A DNA stretch of 64,000 nucleotides from Alphaproteobacteria bacterium (GCA_028277405.1 JANQGH010000062.1:1-64000), one strand, 5' to 3'. Shown: positions 18,349-26,459, counted from the stretch's first letter. Numbers and translations are program-made. Notes: generated from the letters alone by a model not told the origin.

Positions 18349-18867
18349 TCAGTAGCCGGCCTTGTCTTCCAAATCACTGCCGCGCTTGGCGACCAGGATC
18401 GTGCGCTCAAAATCGCAGACCAGCGTGCCGTCCTGATTGAAGCCACGGGTCTCGACCGTGACGATGCCGGCATTCGGGCGCGACTTGCTCTCCCGCTTGG
18501 CCTTCACCTCGGATTCGGATGTCAGCGTATCGCCGACGAAGACCGGATGAACCAGGCGAATGTTGCTCCAGCCCAGATTGGCGACCGCCTTTTGGCTGAC
18601 ATCCGTCACGCTCATGCCGACCATCAGCGATACGGTCAGCGGCGAGGCGACCAGGCAGCGCCCGAATTCGCTGTGCTTGGCGTATTCCTGGTCGAAATGC
18701 AGCGGGTGGGTGTTCATGGTCAGCAAGGTGAACCAAGTATTGTCGGTTTCGGTGATCGTCCGACCCGGCCGGTGCTCGTAAACATCCCCCGGCTCAAAAT
18801 CCTCGTAGAACCGCCCGAAACTCTCCCGATAGCGATTGGGTCCCACCTGCTTGACGGTTCCAGCCAT
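18349..18867 (-). CDS. MaoC family (hot-dog) enoyl-CoA hydratase/dehydratase
   Basis: A 172-residue single hot-dog domain protein. The hydratase-2 motif region is NTHPLHFD at residues 52-59, followed by GRCLVASPLTVSLMVGMSV and the VHPVFVGDTL strand. It resembles the single-domain MaoC proteins next to CaiB CoA-transferases, including the mesaconyl-CoA hydratase group, and would hydrate a branched or substituted enoyl-CoA. It is the first gene of unit B, 31 bp downstream of a perfect 20-bp GntR-type operator. The expected Asp of the canonical D-x-N-P-x-H motif is not obvious. Confidence 0.88.
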   Translation of the reverse strand: MAGTVKQVGPNRYRESFGRFYEDFEPGDVYEHRPGRTITETDNTWFTLLTMNTHPLHFDQEYAKHSEFGRCLVASPLTVSLMVGMSVTDVSQKAVANLGWSNIRLVHPVFVGDTLTSESEVKAKRESKSRPNAGIVTVETRGFNQDGTLVCDFERTILVAKRGSDLEDKAGY

Positions 18868-18898
18868 CCGCGCCCTAGCCCCATTTCATCCGAAACTG

Positions 18899-18918
18899 AA
18901 ATTTGTCCGGACAAATTT
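18899..18918. promoter_or_regulatory. GntR-type operator, unit B (perfect 20-bp palindrome)
   Basis: AAATTTGTCC (18899-18908) is followed directly by its exact reverse complement GGACAAATTT (18909-18918). It is the best copy of the four operators in the window and lies 31 bp upstream of the MaoC start, over the -10 box. Confidence 0.88.
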
Positions 18919-18942
18919 AAGGGGCGCCCCAAGGCCTGTCAA
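18914..18942 (-). promoter_or_regulatory. Sigma70-type promoter of unit B
   Basis: On the minus strand, consensus TTGACA (18942-18937), a 17-base spacer and TAAATT (18919-18914). The -10 hexamer is embedded in the operator, so repression by promoter occlusion is expected. Confidence 0.72.
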
Positions 18943-18963
18943 TTGGTGCCGGTGCCTTCGCGT

Positions 18964-19278
18964 TCACTCAATCGCGATCAGGACGCGGCCGGCCTCGATC
19001 CTGGTCGGATAGGTTTTCAGATCGTCGCAGGCCGGCGCACGCTTGGCGGCGCCGGTGCGATAGTCGAACTGGCCGTTATGCATCGGGCATTCGATGACAT
19101 GGTCGATCACGAACCCGTCGGCCAAATGCACATGTTCATGGGTGCACAGCCCGTCGGTGGCGAAATAGTCGTCGTCGGGCGAGCGGTAGATGGCGTAGGT
19201 CCGGCCCGCGTGATCGAACCGGACGACATCTTCCGTGTCGATGTCATCGACCGCGCAGGCATCGATCCAGGTGGTCAT
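18964..19278 (-). CDS. Rieske-type 2Fe-2S ferredoxin
   Basis: About 104 residues forming a single Rieske domain. Cluster ligands are Cys45-x-His47 (CTHEHVHLADG) and Cys64-x2-His67 (CPMHNG). Size and motif match the soluble ferredoxins of Rieske dioxygenase systems or NirD-like proteins. No terminal oxygenase or reductase gene is adjacent, so its electron partner is not evident. The start could be the ATG at 19278 or a GTG at 19293 overlapping the previous stop (GTGA); the domain is complete either way. It is the last gene of unit C. Confidence 0.87.
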   Translation of the reverse strand: MTTWIDACAVDDIDTEDVVRFDHAGRTYAIYRSPDDDYFATDGLCTHEHVHLADGFVIDHVIECPMHNGQFDYRTGAAKRAPACDDLKTYPTRIEAGRVLIAIE

Positions 19279-19289
19279 CGCGCGGGCCG

Positions 19290-20675
19290 TCACGCCAAGG
19301 TCAGGTTGACGATCCGGGCCACGTCCGGCTCGGCCTCGATGCCGGCGACCGACGCAATCAGGCCGTCGACGTTCGAGGTCGGCAGCGACCGGGCGGCATA
19401 GCCGCAGCACCGGCGGAACTTGTCGAGGTTTTCCTCCGGCGTCAGCGGAGCGTCCGGATGGCCATACACCTGCGGCATGGTGACGTCATGCTCGGCGCCA
19501 CTCTTCAGGCGCACGCGCACGGTCTGGGGGTCCAACGCGTTGGGGTCCGGATTGCCGTTGTCGACCACGTCGACGAGGGCCGCATAGGCGTGGGCGGCCG
19601 GGTCGGCCAGTGCGGCAGGCGTCGCGAAATGCTCCAGATCAACCCTTCCGTGGGCCAGGAAAATGCCGGCGACGAAGCGCAGGCACAGCTTGGCGTAATT
19701 CGCCGCCGGTTCCGGCATATCCGGTCGGCCGACCAGATTGGCGACCAGCGACGGCACCTCGCAGCGGACCGTGGCGATGTCGACGGCGCCAAAGCCGTGC
19801 GTCTTCATCAGGCGCCCCAGCCCGTCGACGACCCCGTGGGTCAGGCGGCCGCTGGGGAAGGGCTTGTGCGACAGGCGGGCGATCTGCCATGCCGAGCCCA
19901 GCGAGGCCAGCACCGGATCGAGATCGAAGTCGCCCATCTCATAAAGGTGCAGATAGCCATAGCGCCCGGTCAGGATGTCGTGGGGGCCGCGAATGCCGGC
20001 GGCGGCCAGATCGCACGCGGAGATCGCACCGCGCGCGTTGAAGCCGATCTGCAGGCCCAGCAGCATGGAGCCCTCGACATGGGGCTGCAGCGTGCCGCTG
20101 GTCTGGCCGTACATGGCGCCCAGCGCATCCTTCATCTGGCAGCGGTCGAACCCCGCCAGCTTGCCGATGGCTGCCGTGGCGCCGAAGCCGCCGGCGGTGG
20201 CCGGCCGAAAGAAGCGGATCGGCGCCTTCGATGCCACGCCCAAGACGGCCGCCATATCAACGCCGACAGCGAGCGCCGTGATCAGATCACGGCCGGAGAC
20301 GGGCTGGCCGTGTCGGGACGCACGCTCCGCCCAGGCCATAACGGCCGACAGCATGGTGGCCATGGGATGCACCACCGCGCCTTCATGCACGCAGTCGAAC
20401 TCCAGACAGTGGATCTGATAGGCGTTCACGATCGCCGCCTGCATCGCCGGCAGACGCTCGCCGGTCAGCCAGACCGTGGCCTCGTCGCCGTCGCCCCATT
20501 GGGCCACGGTGCGCTTCAGCCTGTCGATGTCCGCCCCCGCGCTGCCGGCGATACCTACGCCGATGCTGTCCAGCAGGAACGTCTTCGCCTTGTCGACGAC
20601 CTCTTGCGGCAGGCTGTCGAAGTCGACCGCGACGATGTGGTCGACAACGTGGTCGAGCGGGTTGGCGTCCGTCAT
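19290..20675 (-). CDS. MmgE/PrpD family protein (unit C)
   Basis: About 461 residues of the MmgE/PrpD fold. It begins NPLDHVVDHIVAVDFDSLPQ and has the conserved helical core KTFLLDSIGVGIAGS, ECVHEG-like CVHEGAVVHPMATML and FKPFPSG-like HKPFPSGRLTHG. The ATG at 20675 overlaps the deacetylase stop by 4 bp; the longer frame is a shadow of that gene. It is a distant paralogue of the protein at 12436, and the presence of two differently evolved MmgE/PrpD proteins under the same operator type suggests two distinct steps. The reaction (dehydratase, decarboxylase or epimerase) is unknown. Confidence 0.88.
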   Translation of the reverse strand: MTDANPLDHVVDHIVAVDFDSLPQEVVDKAKTFLLDSIGVGIAGSAGADIDRLKRTVAQWGDGDEATVWLTGERLPAMQAAIVNAYQIHCLEFDCVHEGAVVHPMATMLSAVMAWAERASRHGQPVSGRDLITALAVGVDMAAVLGVASKAPIRFFRPATAGGFGATAAIGKLAGFDRCQMKDALGAMYGQTSGTLQPHVEGSMLLGLQIGFNARGAISACDLAAAGIRGPHDILTGRYGYLHLYEMGDFDLDPVLASLGSAWQIARLSHKPFPSGRLTHGVVDGLGRLMKTHGFGAVDIATVRCEVPSLVANLVGRPDMPEPAANYAKLCLRFVAGIFLAHGRVDLEHFATPAALADPAAHAYAALVDVVDNGNPDPNALDPQTVRVRLKSGAEHDVTMPQVYGHPDAPLTPEENLDKFRRCCGYAARSLPTSNVDGLIASVAGIEAEPDVARIVNLTLA

Positions 20676-21544
20676 GTCGGCGCCGGCACGCTGGTCTTGA
20701 AATGCTCCGCGATCGCCAGGCGGGTCGCGCACCAGACGTCGGGTTTCGATTGTACATGGTCGATGAACCGGGCCAGCGCGCCGATGCGCCCCGGCCGGCC
20801 AATAATGCGCAGATGCAGGCCCAGGGACATCATCTTGGGCGCCGCCGCACCCTCCTCGTAAAGCTGGTCGAACGTCGCGACAGCGTAGTCCAGCCATTGG
20901 TCCGGCGTGTAGCCTGGGGCCAGCCAGAACTTCATGTCGTTGGTGTCGAGCGCGTAGGGCACGATCACCATGGGCACGTTGCCGCCATCGGTCTTGACCA
21001 GGTCCCAGCGCGGCACGTCGTCGGAATAGTCGTCCATGTGATAGGTGAAACCGGCCTCGGCCAGCAAGCGGCGCGTGCGTTCGGTGTGAAGATAGCGCGA
21101 CAGCCAGCCATAGGGCCGCGTGCCCGTGGTCGCTTCGATGCTGGTGACCGCCTTGGCAATGAACTCCCGCTCGCGCGCCTCGTCATGGGAAAACTGGTGC
21201 ACCCAGCGCCAGCCATGGCTGCACGCCTCATGCCCGCCGTCGCGGACCATCGCCGCGACCTCCGGCGCGCGTTCCAGCGACAGGGCGGCCGCCGTCACGG
21301 TCGTTCGGATACCGGCCTTTTTGAACAGGCCGAAGACCCGCGGCGCGCCGGCCTTGATGCCGTATTGATAGTTGCTTTCGTTGCCGTAATTGCGGATCGG
21401 CAGTTTCAGGGCCACGCCCAGCTCGTCGACCGGCTCCGGCCGTTTGTCGCCGTCGGCCAGGGTCATCTCCGAGCCTTCCTCGACATTGATGACGAAGGAC
21501 ATGGCCAGGCGCGCGCCGTTCGGCCAGGTGAAGACATCGGCCAT
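20672..21544 (-). CDS. Polysaccharide deacetylase family protein, PuuE/allantoinase-like
   Basis: A 290-residue NodB-homology protein. The usual metal-binding first Asp motif is replaced by FVINVEEGSE, as in PuuE-type allantoinases and cyclic-amide hydrolases. The second motif is ACSHGWRWVHQF with histidines that could hold a metal. These enzymes open cyclic amides or remove N-acyl groups rather than acting on chitin. The ATG at 21544 shares one base with the SDR stop (TGATG), showing tight coupling. With the amidase of unit A it suggests a nitrogen-containing, perhaps cyclic, substrate. This is an inference only. Confidence 0.85.
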   Translation of the reverse strand: MADVFTWPNGARLAMSFVINVEEGSEMTLADGDKRPEPVDELGVALKLPIRNYGNESNYQYGIKAGAPRVFGLFKKAGIRTTVTAAALSLERAPEVAAMVRDGGHEACSHGWRWVHQFSHDEAREREFIAKAVTSIEATTGTRPYGWLSRYLHTERTRRLLAEAGFTYHMDDYSDDVPRWDLVKTDGGNVPMVIVPYALDTNDMKFWLAPGYTPDQWLDYAVATFDQLYEEGAAAPKMMSLGLHLRIIGRPGRIGALARFIDHVQSKPDVWCATRLAIAEHFKTSVPAPT

Positions 21545-22377
21545 CAATGGTATTCCTCGCCGCCGGTCACGTTGGTCGCTTCGGCCGTGATGAAGGCCGC
21601 CTCGTCGGAACACAGAAAGGCGCAGACATTGGCCGTGTCCTCCACCGTGCCCGGCCGGCCGAGCGGAATGCGGTTGCGCATCGCCGCCATGTACTCATCC
21701 ATGGTCAGGCCGCGCGCGTTCGACATGAACTGGTTCTGCCACGCGCCCAGGCCGGTGGTGACATGGTTGGGGCAGATGGCGTTGACCGTGATCTTATGCT
21801 CCGCCAGTTCCAACGCCACGGCGCGGGTGAAGCCGATCAGCCCGTGTTTGGAGGCCGTGTAGGCCGAGGTAAAGGCGAAGCCCGACTTGCCGGCCTGCGA
21901 CGCGATGTTGATGATCCGCCCGCCCTCGCCCTGGTCGATCATGCGCTGGGCCGCCGCCTTGGTGCACAGGAACGCGGCGCGCAGATTGACGCCCAGCACC
22001 GCGTCCCACTGGTCCACCGTCGTCTCGACCATCGGGCCGAACAGATAGCCGATGCCGGCATTGTTCACCAGGATGTCGAGCCGGCCGAACGCGCCGGCCG
22101 CCTCCGCCACCATCGCCTCGGTTTCCGCCGGGTCCAGCAGGTCGGCCGTCACGATCGCGACCTCGGCACCGCCGGCACGCAGTTCCTCGGCGGTCGCGGC
22201 CAGATCGTCGCCGGTGCCGACGCCATGGGCGGGCGCGACGTCGCCATCGATGCGCCCGCGATCATGCAAGACGATCCTGGCACCATCCTGCGCCAGCCTT
22301 TTCGCCATGCCCTGGCCCAGCCCTTTCGGCCGACCGGACCCGGTGATCAGCGCGACCTTTCCGTCCAAACGCCCCAT
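21544..22377 (-). CDS. SDR family oxidoreductase (unit C)
   Basis: A 277-residue classical short-chain dehydrogenase with cofactor loop ITGSGRPKGLGQGMAKRL near residue 11, NNAG structural motif, catalytic Ser in INIASQAG and the intact YTASK active site. The glycine-rich loop contains an insertion (GSGRPKG) compared with most SDRs. It should oxidise or reduce a hydroxyl/keto group with NAD(P). It lies between the HapK-like gene and the deacetylase, overlapping the latter by one base. Confidence 0.92.
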   Translation of the reverse strand: MGRLDGKVALITGSGRPKGLGQGMAKRLAQDGARIVLHDRGRIDGDVAPAHGVGTGDDLAATAEELRAGGAEVAIVTADLLDPAETEAMVAEAAGAFGRLDILVNNAGIGYLFGPMVETTVDQWDAVLGVNLRAAFLCTKAAAQRMIDQGEGGRIINIASQAGKSGFAFTSAYTASKHGLIGFTRAVALELAEHKITVNAICPNHVTTGLGAWQNQFMSNARGLTMDEYMAAMRNRIPLGRPGTVEDTANVCAFLCSDEAAFITAEATNVTGGEEYH

Positions 22378-22388
22378 AATACTGCCCC

Positions 22389-22700
22389 TTAATCCAGCGA
22401 CCCCGTCAGCATGAAGACGGGATGGTCCGTGAACGCCTGGAACTCACCGGCGATGCGCTGCATCGTCTCGCCGGCGATATCCCGCCCGAACTGGTCCATG
22501 TCGGCGACGTCGATGATCTCGACAAACTGGTACGGCGGCGCCGCGTCGGAACCGAGCAGCGCGCTCACCGGATGGACCGTGAAGCCGTCCACCGACGGCA
22601 GCGCCCGCACGGTCGGCAGGTCCGTCGACCGCGCCCACGCCTCATAGGCCTCTCTGTCCGTATCGGACTTCAGATTGAACAACACCACGATCCTGGTCAT
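22389..22700 (-). CDS. REDY-like/HapK family small protein
   Basis: About 103 residues. The pattern RIVVLFNLK...YEAWARSTDLPTVRALPSV...PYQFVEIIDV matches the HapK/REDY-like dimeric alpha-beta barrel family. Its founding members are linked to prodigiosin-type biosynthesis, but most are genomic neighbours of catabolic oxidoreductases with unknown chemistry. I start at the ATG at 22700, preceded by a GGGGGG tract; the 10 codons before it would overlap the operator. It is the first gene of unit C. Confidence 0.82.
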   Translation of the reverse strand: MTRIVVLFNLKSDTDREAYEAWARSTDLPTVRALPSVDGFTVHPVSALLGSDAAPPYQFVEIIDVADMDQFGRDIAGETMQRIAGEFQAFTDHPVFMLTGSLD

Positions 22701-22716
22701 CGATTTCACCCCCCCA

Positions 22717-22732
22717 ATTTGTCCGGACAAAT
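22717..22732. promoter_or_regulatory. GntR-type operator, unit C
   Basis: ATTTGTCCGGACAAAT, a perfect 16-bp palindrome, lies 16 bp upstream of the HapK-like gene. It also lies between that gene and the divergent secreted-protein gene, so it may control both. Confidence 0.87.
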
Positions 22733-22758
22733 CTTTCGGGTCGGATGGTCCCTGTCAA
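22730..22758 (-). promoter_or_regulatory. Sigma70-type promoter of unit C
   Basis: On the minus strand, TTGACA (22758-22753), a 17-base spacer and AAGATT (22735-22730), which overlaps the operator. The geometry is the same as in unit B. Confidence 0.6.
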
Positions 22759-22846
22759 GCACCCGAAGTCTTTCGGCGTATCGACCCGGATCGCGGTTGC
22801 TGATATTGGTGCGCCCGCGCGACGATCTTCAGTGGAGGCACGACTA

Positions 22847-23338
22847 TTGGGCACGATCAGAACTCTTTTCACATCTGCGGCGGCCGCATTCGTAATCAGT
22901 GCGTCAGCGACGGCCCAGCAATTGCCGTCATGCGGCCCGTTCCAAATCACGCTCAAACTCGACCATATCGAGTTCTTCGATGATCGCGACGAGGGGCCAA
23001 GCACCGGTGACAGGCGGATCGGCCGCTTCGACACGTTCCTGATGGACGACACGCCGGCCGGCGCCTTCCTGTTCGCGTCGACCACCCTGCCGGGCGGCGA
23101 GCCGGGCGACTATCACGAGTTCGGCCACGCCCGATACACGTTCGACCATGGGACGGTCCATATCTCGACCCTGTACACGCTGGCCGATCCATCGGACACG
23201 GAGCACACGGTGACCACCGACTACACCTATCCGGTGCTCGGCGGCACTGGCGCCTTCGCCGGCGCGCGCGGCACCGTGCACACGCAAGCCACCGAAGACG
23301 GCCGACTGCACACGTTCGATTTGGTCTGCGGCGATTGA
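22847..23338 (+). CDS. Secreted allene-oxide-cyclase-barrel-like protein
   Basis: About 163 residues. A hydrophobic signal peptide (TLFTSAAAAFVISASATAQ) is followed by a beta-rich domain ending TYPVLGGTGAFAGARGTVHT, a pattern characteristic of the AOC-like/dirigent-like eight-stranded barrel. No catalytic assignment is possible for bacterial members. I favour a TTG start at 22847, because TGGAGG lies 8 bases upstream and the protein then begins with a normal signal peptide; an ATG at 22745 would add an odd 34-residue extension. It is divergent from unit C and ends 12 bases from the convergent CUT1 permease. Confidence 0.72.
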   Translation: MGTIRTLFTSAAAAFVISASATAQQLPSCGPFQITLKLDHIEFFDDRDEGPSTGDRRIGRFDTFLMDDTPAGAFLFASTTLPGGEPGDYHEFGHARYTFDHGTVHISTLYTLADPSDTEHTVTTDYTYPVLGGTGAFAGARGTVHTQATEDGRLHTFDLVCGD

Positions 23339-23350
23339 CCGAGGCGCCCG

Positions 23351-24199
23351 CTACTCCTTCCCGCCGGTCGACTTGATCGTCTGTTCCAGGAAGCGGCGGA
23401 GCGGGAACAGGATCAGGGCCGGGATCAGCGAGACGGCGACGGAGCCGGCGAACATCTGGCCGAATTCGAAATCGAACTGGCCGAGCTGCTTGCCGAGCGC
23501 GACCGGGGCCAGATCCATGCTGCTGTCCGACGCGATCAAAAGCGGCCAGAGGTAAGCCTGCCACTGGAACATGAACAGGATCAGGCCGGAGCCGATCAGG
23601 GCCGGGCGCGACAGCGGCAGGTAGATGCGCCAGAAGATGGTCCACCAGCCGGCCCCATCGACCCGCGCGGCCTCGCGCAGCTCCACCGGAATGCTCAAGA
23701 AAAACTGGCGCAGCAGGAAGATGGACAGGCCGTTGGCGACGCCGGGCAGGACCAGCCCGGCATAGGTGTTCTGCAAATCCCACGACCGGGCGAGGAACGA
23801 CAGCGGAATGGCCACGCCCTCGAACGGGATCAAAAAGCTGATAACCACGAGGGTGAAGACCAGTTCGCGCAGTTTGAAGCGCAGGACGGACAGGGCGTAG
23901 GCCGCCATAGCGTTCAAGATCAGGCCGATCGCGACCGTCAGCCCGGCCACGATCAGGGAGTTGATCAAGGCTCGGCGGAAGGCGCTTTCGAACAGCAGGC
24001 GATAGTTTTCGAGCGTCCATTCCTCCGGCAGGATGGCGCGGACGGACAGGGGCGAGAGATAGCGAAAGATCTCCTCGTTTGGCCGCAGCGAACTGGTCAC
24101 CATCCAGACGATCGGGGCCATGAAGGCGAGGATGACCACCGCCAGGGTCAGGTTGACCACGATTGCCCGCCCGGGGCTGTTGCCGCCGCCCAACAGCAT
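23351..24199 (-). CDS. Carbohydrate ABC transporter permease (CUT1, MalG type)
   Basis: A 282-residue inner-membrane permease with about six membrane spans and the cytoplasmic EAA loop EAARVDGAGWWTIFWRIYLPLSRPAL that docks the ATPase. The N-terminal ITSSLRP-like VTSSLRPNEE is typical of MalG homologues. It pairs with the MalF-like protein at 24202, two bases upstream. No ATPase gene is present in this operon, so an ATPase encoded elsewhere must energise it. Confidence 0.93.
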   Translation of the reverse strand: MLLGGGNSPGRAIVVNLTLAVVILAFMAPIVWMVTSSLRPNEEIFRYLSPLSVRAILPEEWTLENYRLLFESAFRRALINSLIVAGLTVAIGLILNAMAAYALSVLRFKLRELVFTLVVISFLIPFEGVAIPLSFLARSWDLQNTYAGLVLPGVANGLSIFLLRQFFLSIPVELREAARVDGAGWWTIFWRIYLPLSRPALIGSGLILFMFQWQAYLWPLLIASDSSMDLAPVALGKQLGQFDFEFGQMFAGSVAVSLIPALILFPLRRFLEQTIKSTGGKE

Positions 24200-24201
24200 C
24201 G

Positions 24202-25068
24202 TCAGCGATCGCGCAGGAAGCGGAACTGCAGGCTGACGACCAGCAGCAGCACGGCGATCAGGATCACCATTTCCGCCGAGGCCAGGCCCTGATCGTCATA
24301 GGTGAAGGCATTCAAAAAGACCTCATGCATGATCAGGTTGGTCGAGCCGGAGGGGCCGCCCGCCGTCAGGATCCGGATCGGCGGAAACAGCAGGAAGTTC
24401 GAGACCGTGTTGGCGACCAGGACGAAGGCCAGCGGGCGTTTCATCAGCGGAATGACGATGTATCTGAGCGCCTGCCAATAGGTGGCGCCATCGATGCGCG
24501 CGGCCTCCAACAGGGATGACGGAATGTCCTTCAGCCCGGCGGTGAGAAAGAACGCCCAATAGCCGACGCCGACCCAGGAGACCAGGATCATGATCGCCAG
24601 CAGCGCCTGGTCCGGCGACGTCAGCCAAGGTTGGGCCGGGAACCCCAGCGCCATCAGGATGGCGTTGATCGCGCCGTCATCCGGCCGAAAGGCAATGCCC
24701 CAAACGACCGACGAGACAGCCAGCGGGATGCCGACCGGGATCAGCAGCAGCGAGCGCCATACCGACGGCGCGACAATCTTGTCGACCAGCAGAAGCGCCA
24801 GCGCAAAGGCGATCGCGATCTGCACCGGGTTGATGATGACGTTGTAGATCAGCGTGACGATCAGCGACTGGACCGCCGTGTCGGACTGGAACAGGAAGAT
24901 GTAGTTGTCCAGCCCGACCCATTCGCCATTGTGCTGAAAACTGCCCGCGACCGAGAGGGCCGCCGGCCACAGGCGAAAGGCGACCAGGACCAGCAGGGCC
25001 GGCACCAGAAACAGGATCGCCGTGACGGCCTGGCCCCCGGCAGGCCGAAAGCGCCGGATGCCGAACAT
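24202..25068 (-). CDS. Carbohydrate ABC transporter permease (CUT1, MalF type)
   Basis: A 288-residue permease with six predicted spans and the EAA loop EAARIDGATYWQALRYIVIPLMKRPLA. The N-terminal TAILFLVPALLVLVAFRLWPAALS is the usual first span of MalF/UgpA-type subunits. It lies between the binding-protein and MalG-type genes and presumably forms the heterodimeric channel with the latter. Confidence 0.93.
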   Translation of the reverse strand: MFGIRRFRPAGGQAVTAILFLVPALLVLVAFRLWPAALSVAGSFQHNGEWVGLDNYIFLFQSDTAVQSLIVTLIYNVIINPVQIAIAFALALLLVDKIVAPSVWRSLLLIPVGIPLAVSSVVWGIAFRPDDGAINAILMALGFPAQPWLTSPDQALLAIMILVSWVGVGYWAFFLTAGLKDIPSSLLEAARIDGATYWQALRYIVIPLMKRPLAFVLVANTVSNFLLFPPIRILTAGGPSGSTNLIMHEVFLNAFTYDDQGLASAEMVILIAVLLLVVSLQFRFLRDR

Positions 25069-25082
25069 CGCTTAGGACAATT

Positions 25083-25125
25083 GCGGCCGGCGGCGGTCCA
25101 CCACGAGGACAGTGCCGCCGGCCGC
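25083..25125 (-). terminator. Intercistronic stem-loop after the CUT1 binding-protein gene
   Basis: A perfect 12-bp inverted repeat: GCGGCCGGCGGC (25083-25094) and GCCGCCGGCCGC (25114-25125) with a 19-base loop, and no T-run. It lies in the gap between the binding-protein stop and the permease start. Such hairpins protect the upstream mRNA and give excess binding protein over membrane subunits; partial termination is the alternative. Confidence 0.65.
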
Positions 25126-25133
25126 CGATGGGG

Positions 25134-26384
25134 TCAGAGACGCGACCACGCGCGCTCCAGTTGGGACTGGGCCTGTTCCAGCGCTGTGGCCGGGTCCGCG
25201 CCATTGCGGATGTCCTCAAAGGCCTGGCCCAGGATCTGCTCGAACTGGATATAGCCACGGGTTGGCGGCCGGATCCGGGCGGTTTCGGTCAACTCATGCA
25301 GGATCAGTTCGCCGACGCCCTCGACCTCCTGCCCCTCGGAGTAATAGGTGTCAAACACCGCCATGTTGGCCGGGGGGATCGGGAAGCCGCGCGCCGTCTC
25401 CAGCGATCCGACGGGATCGGTCGAGGCGAAGCTGACGAAGGTCACGGCCTCTTCCAGATGCTCGCTGTTGGGGTTCACGCCCCAGGACCAGGCGCCCGTC
25501 GGGGTCACAACCTCGCCGCCGTCGAAATAGGGGTGCGGCGCGATGCCGAAGCGCAGGCCGTCGGTCCCGGTCATGCGCGGCAGCCACCACGGGCCGCCGA
25601 CGAAGAACGCGGTCTGGCCGTTGGCGAACAGGTCCGGCGTCTGCTCGACCGGAACGCCGCGCGGGCCCAGGCCGCTGTCGAACAGGTCGTGATAATAGGT
25701 CATGGCGCGCAGCCAGCCATCATTGACCAGGTCCGGCACCAACGGGTCGTTCGGCGACACGCCGCTGCCGCCGCCCGCCGATTCCATCAGCGGCTGAAGC
25801 TGGTAGTAGCGATTGATCTGGTCCAGGACGACACCGTACTGCGCCCCTTCCGCTTGCGCCGCCGCGCCGGCCTCGGCCAGCGCCTCCCACGTCATGCGGC
25901 CTTCCGGGTCCATCGACGGCAACGGGATGCCCGCCGCCTCCAACAGGTCGATGTTGTAGTAGAGCAGCTGCGACGAGGTGGAGATCGGCATGGCGTAAAG
26001 CTGACCGTCGATCGACGACGCCTCGACCGCCGCCGGCCACATGACGCCGGTAAGGCCGTCCGCCTGATCGCTCAAGTCGGCGAGAAGGCCACGATCGACC
26101 AGGGCGGCGATGCGCGGCTGGTCGGCGGTGTAGATGTCCGGCGTCGTGCCGCCATCGGACAGGCGCGCCTGGATGATGTTGTTCAGGTCGTTGAACGGCA
26201 CGGACTCGTATTCGACCTGGATGTCGGGATGGGCGGCCTCGAAGGCCGCGATCACCGGCTCCATCGCCGAGGGCTGCTCCGGCCCGACGAATTGCAGCAC
26301 CGTTTGCGCCGACGCGACGCCGGCAAACGATAGGGCGCCGAGCGCGACCAAGGTTACAGAGCTGACTTTAGCCAACGGCTTCAT
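25134..26384 (-). CDS. Extracellular solute-binding protein, CUT1 type
   Basis: A 416-residue family 1 solute-binding protein. It has a signal peptide (MKPLAKVSSVTLVALGALSFAGVASAQ) followed by VLQFVGPEQPSAMEPVIAAFEAAHPDIQVEYESV, the typical first lobe. It would capture a carbohydrate or nucleoside-like ligand in the periplasm for the two permeases downstream. It sits between the nucleoside hydrolase and the permeases on the same strand, so the ligand may be a nucleoside or ribosyl compound. The gap before the hydrolase stop is only 75 bp. Confidence 0.92.
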   Translation of the reverse strand: MKPLAKVSSVTLVALGALSFAGVASAQTVLQFVGPEQPSAMEPVIAAFEAAHPDIQVEYESVPFNDLNNIIQARLSDGGTTPDIYTADQPRIAALVDRGLLADLSDQADGLTGVMWPAAVEASSIDGQLYAMPISTSSQLLYYNIDLLEAAGIPLPSMDPEGRMTWEALAEAGAAAQAEGAQYGVVLDQINRYYQLQPLMESAGGGSGVSPNDPLVPDLVNDGWLRAMTYYHDLFDSGLGPRGVPVEQTPDLFANGQTAFFVGGPWWLPRMTGTDGLRFGIAPHPYFDGGEVVTPTGAWSWGVNPNSEHLEEAVTFVSFASTDPVGSLETARGFPIPPANMAVFDTYYSEGQEVEGVGELILHELTETARIRPPTRGYIQFEQILGQAFEDIRNGADPATALEQAQSQLERAWSRL

Positions 26385-26459
26385 GAGATTTCCCCCCTGT
26401 TCAGGTGTGATGATTGAAGGTGATGTGCGTTCGTCGCGATCGTTCGTGTAAGCCCGGCC

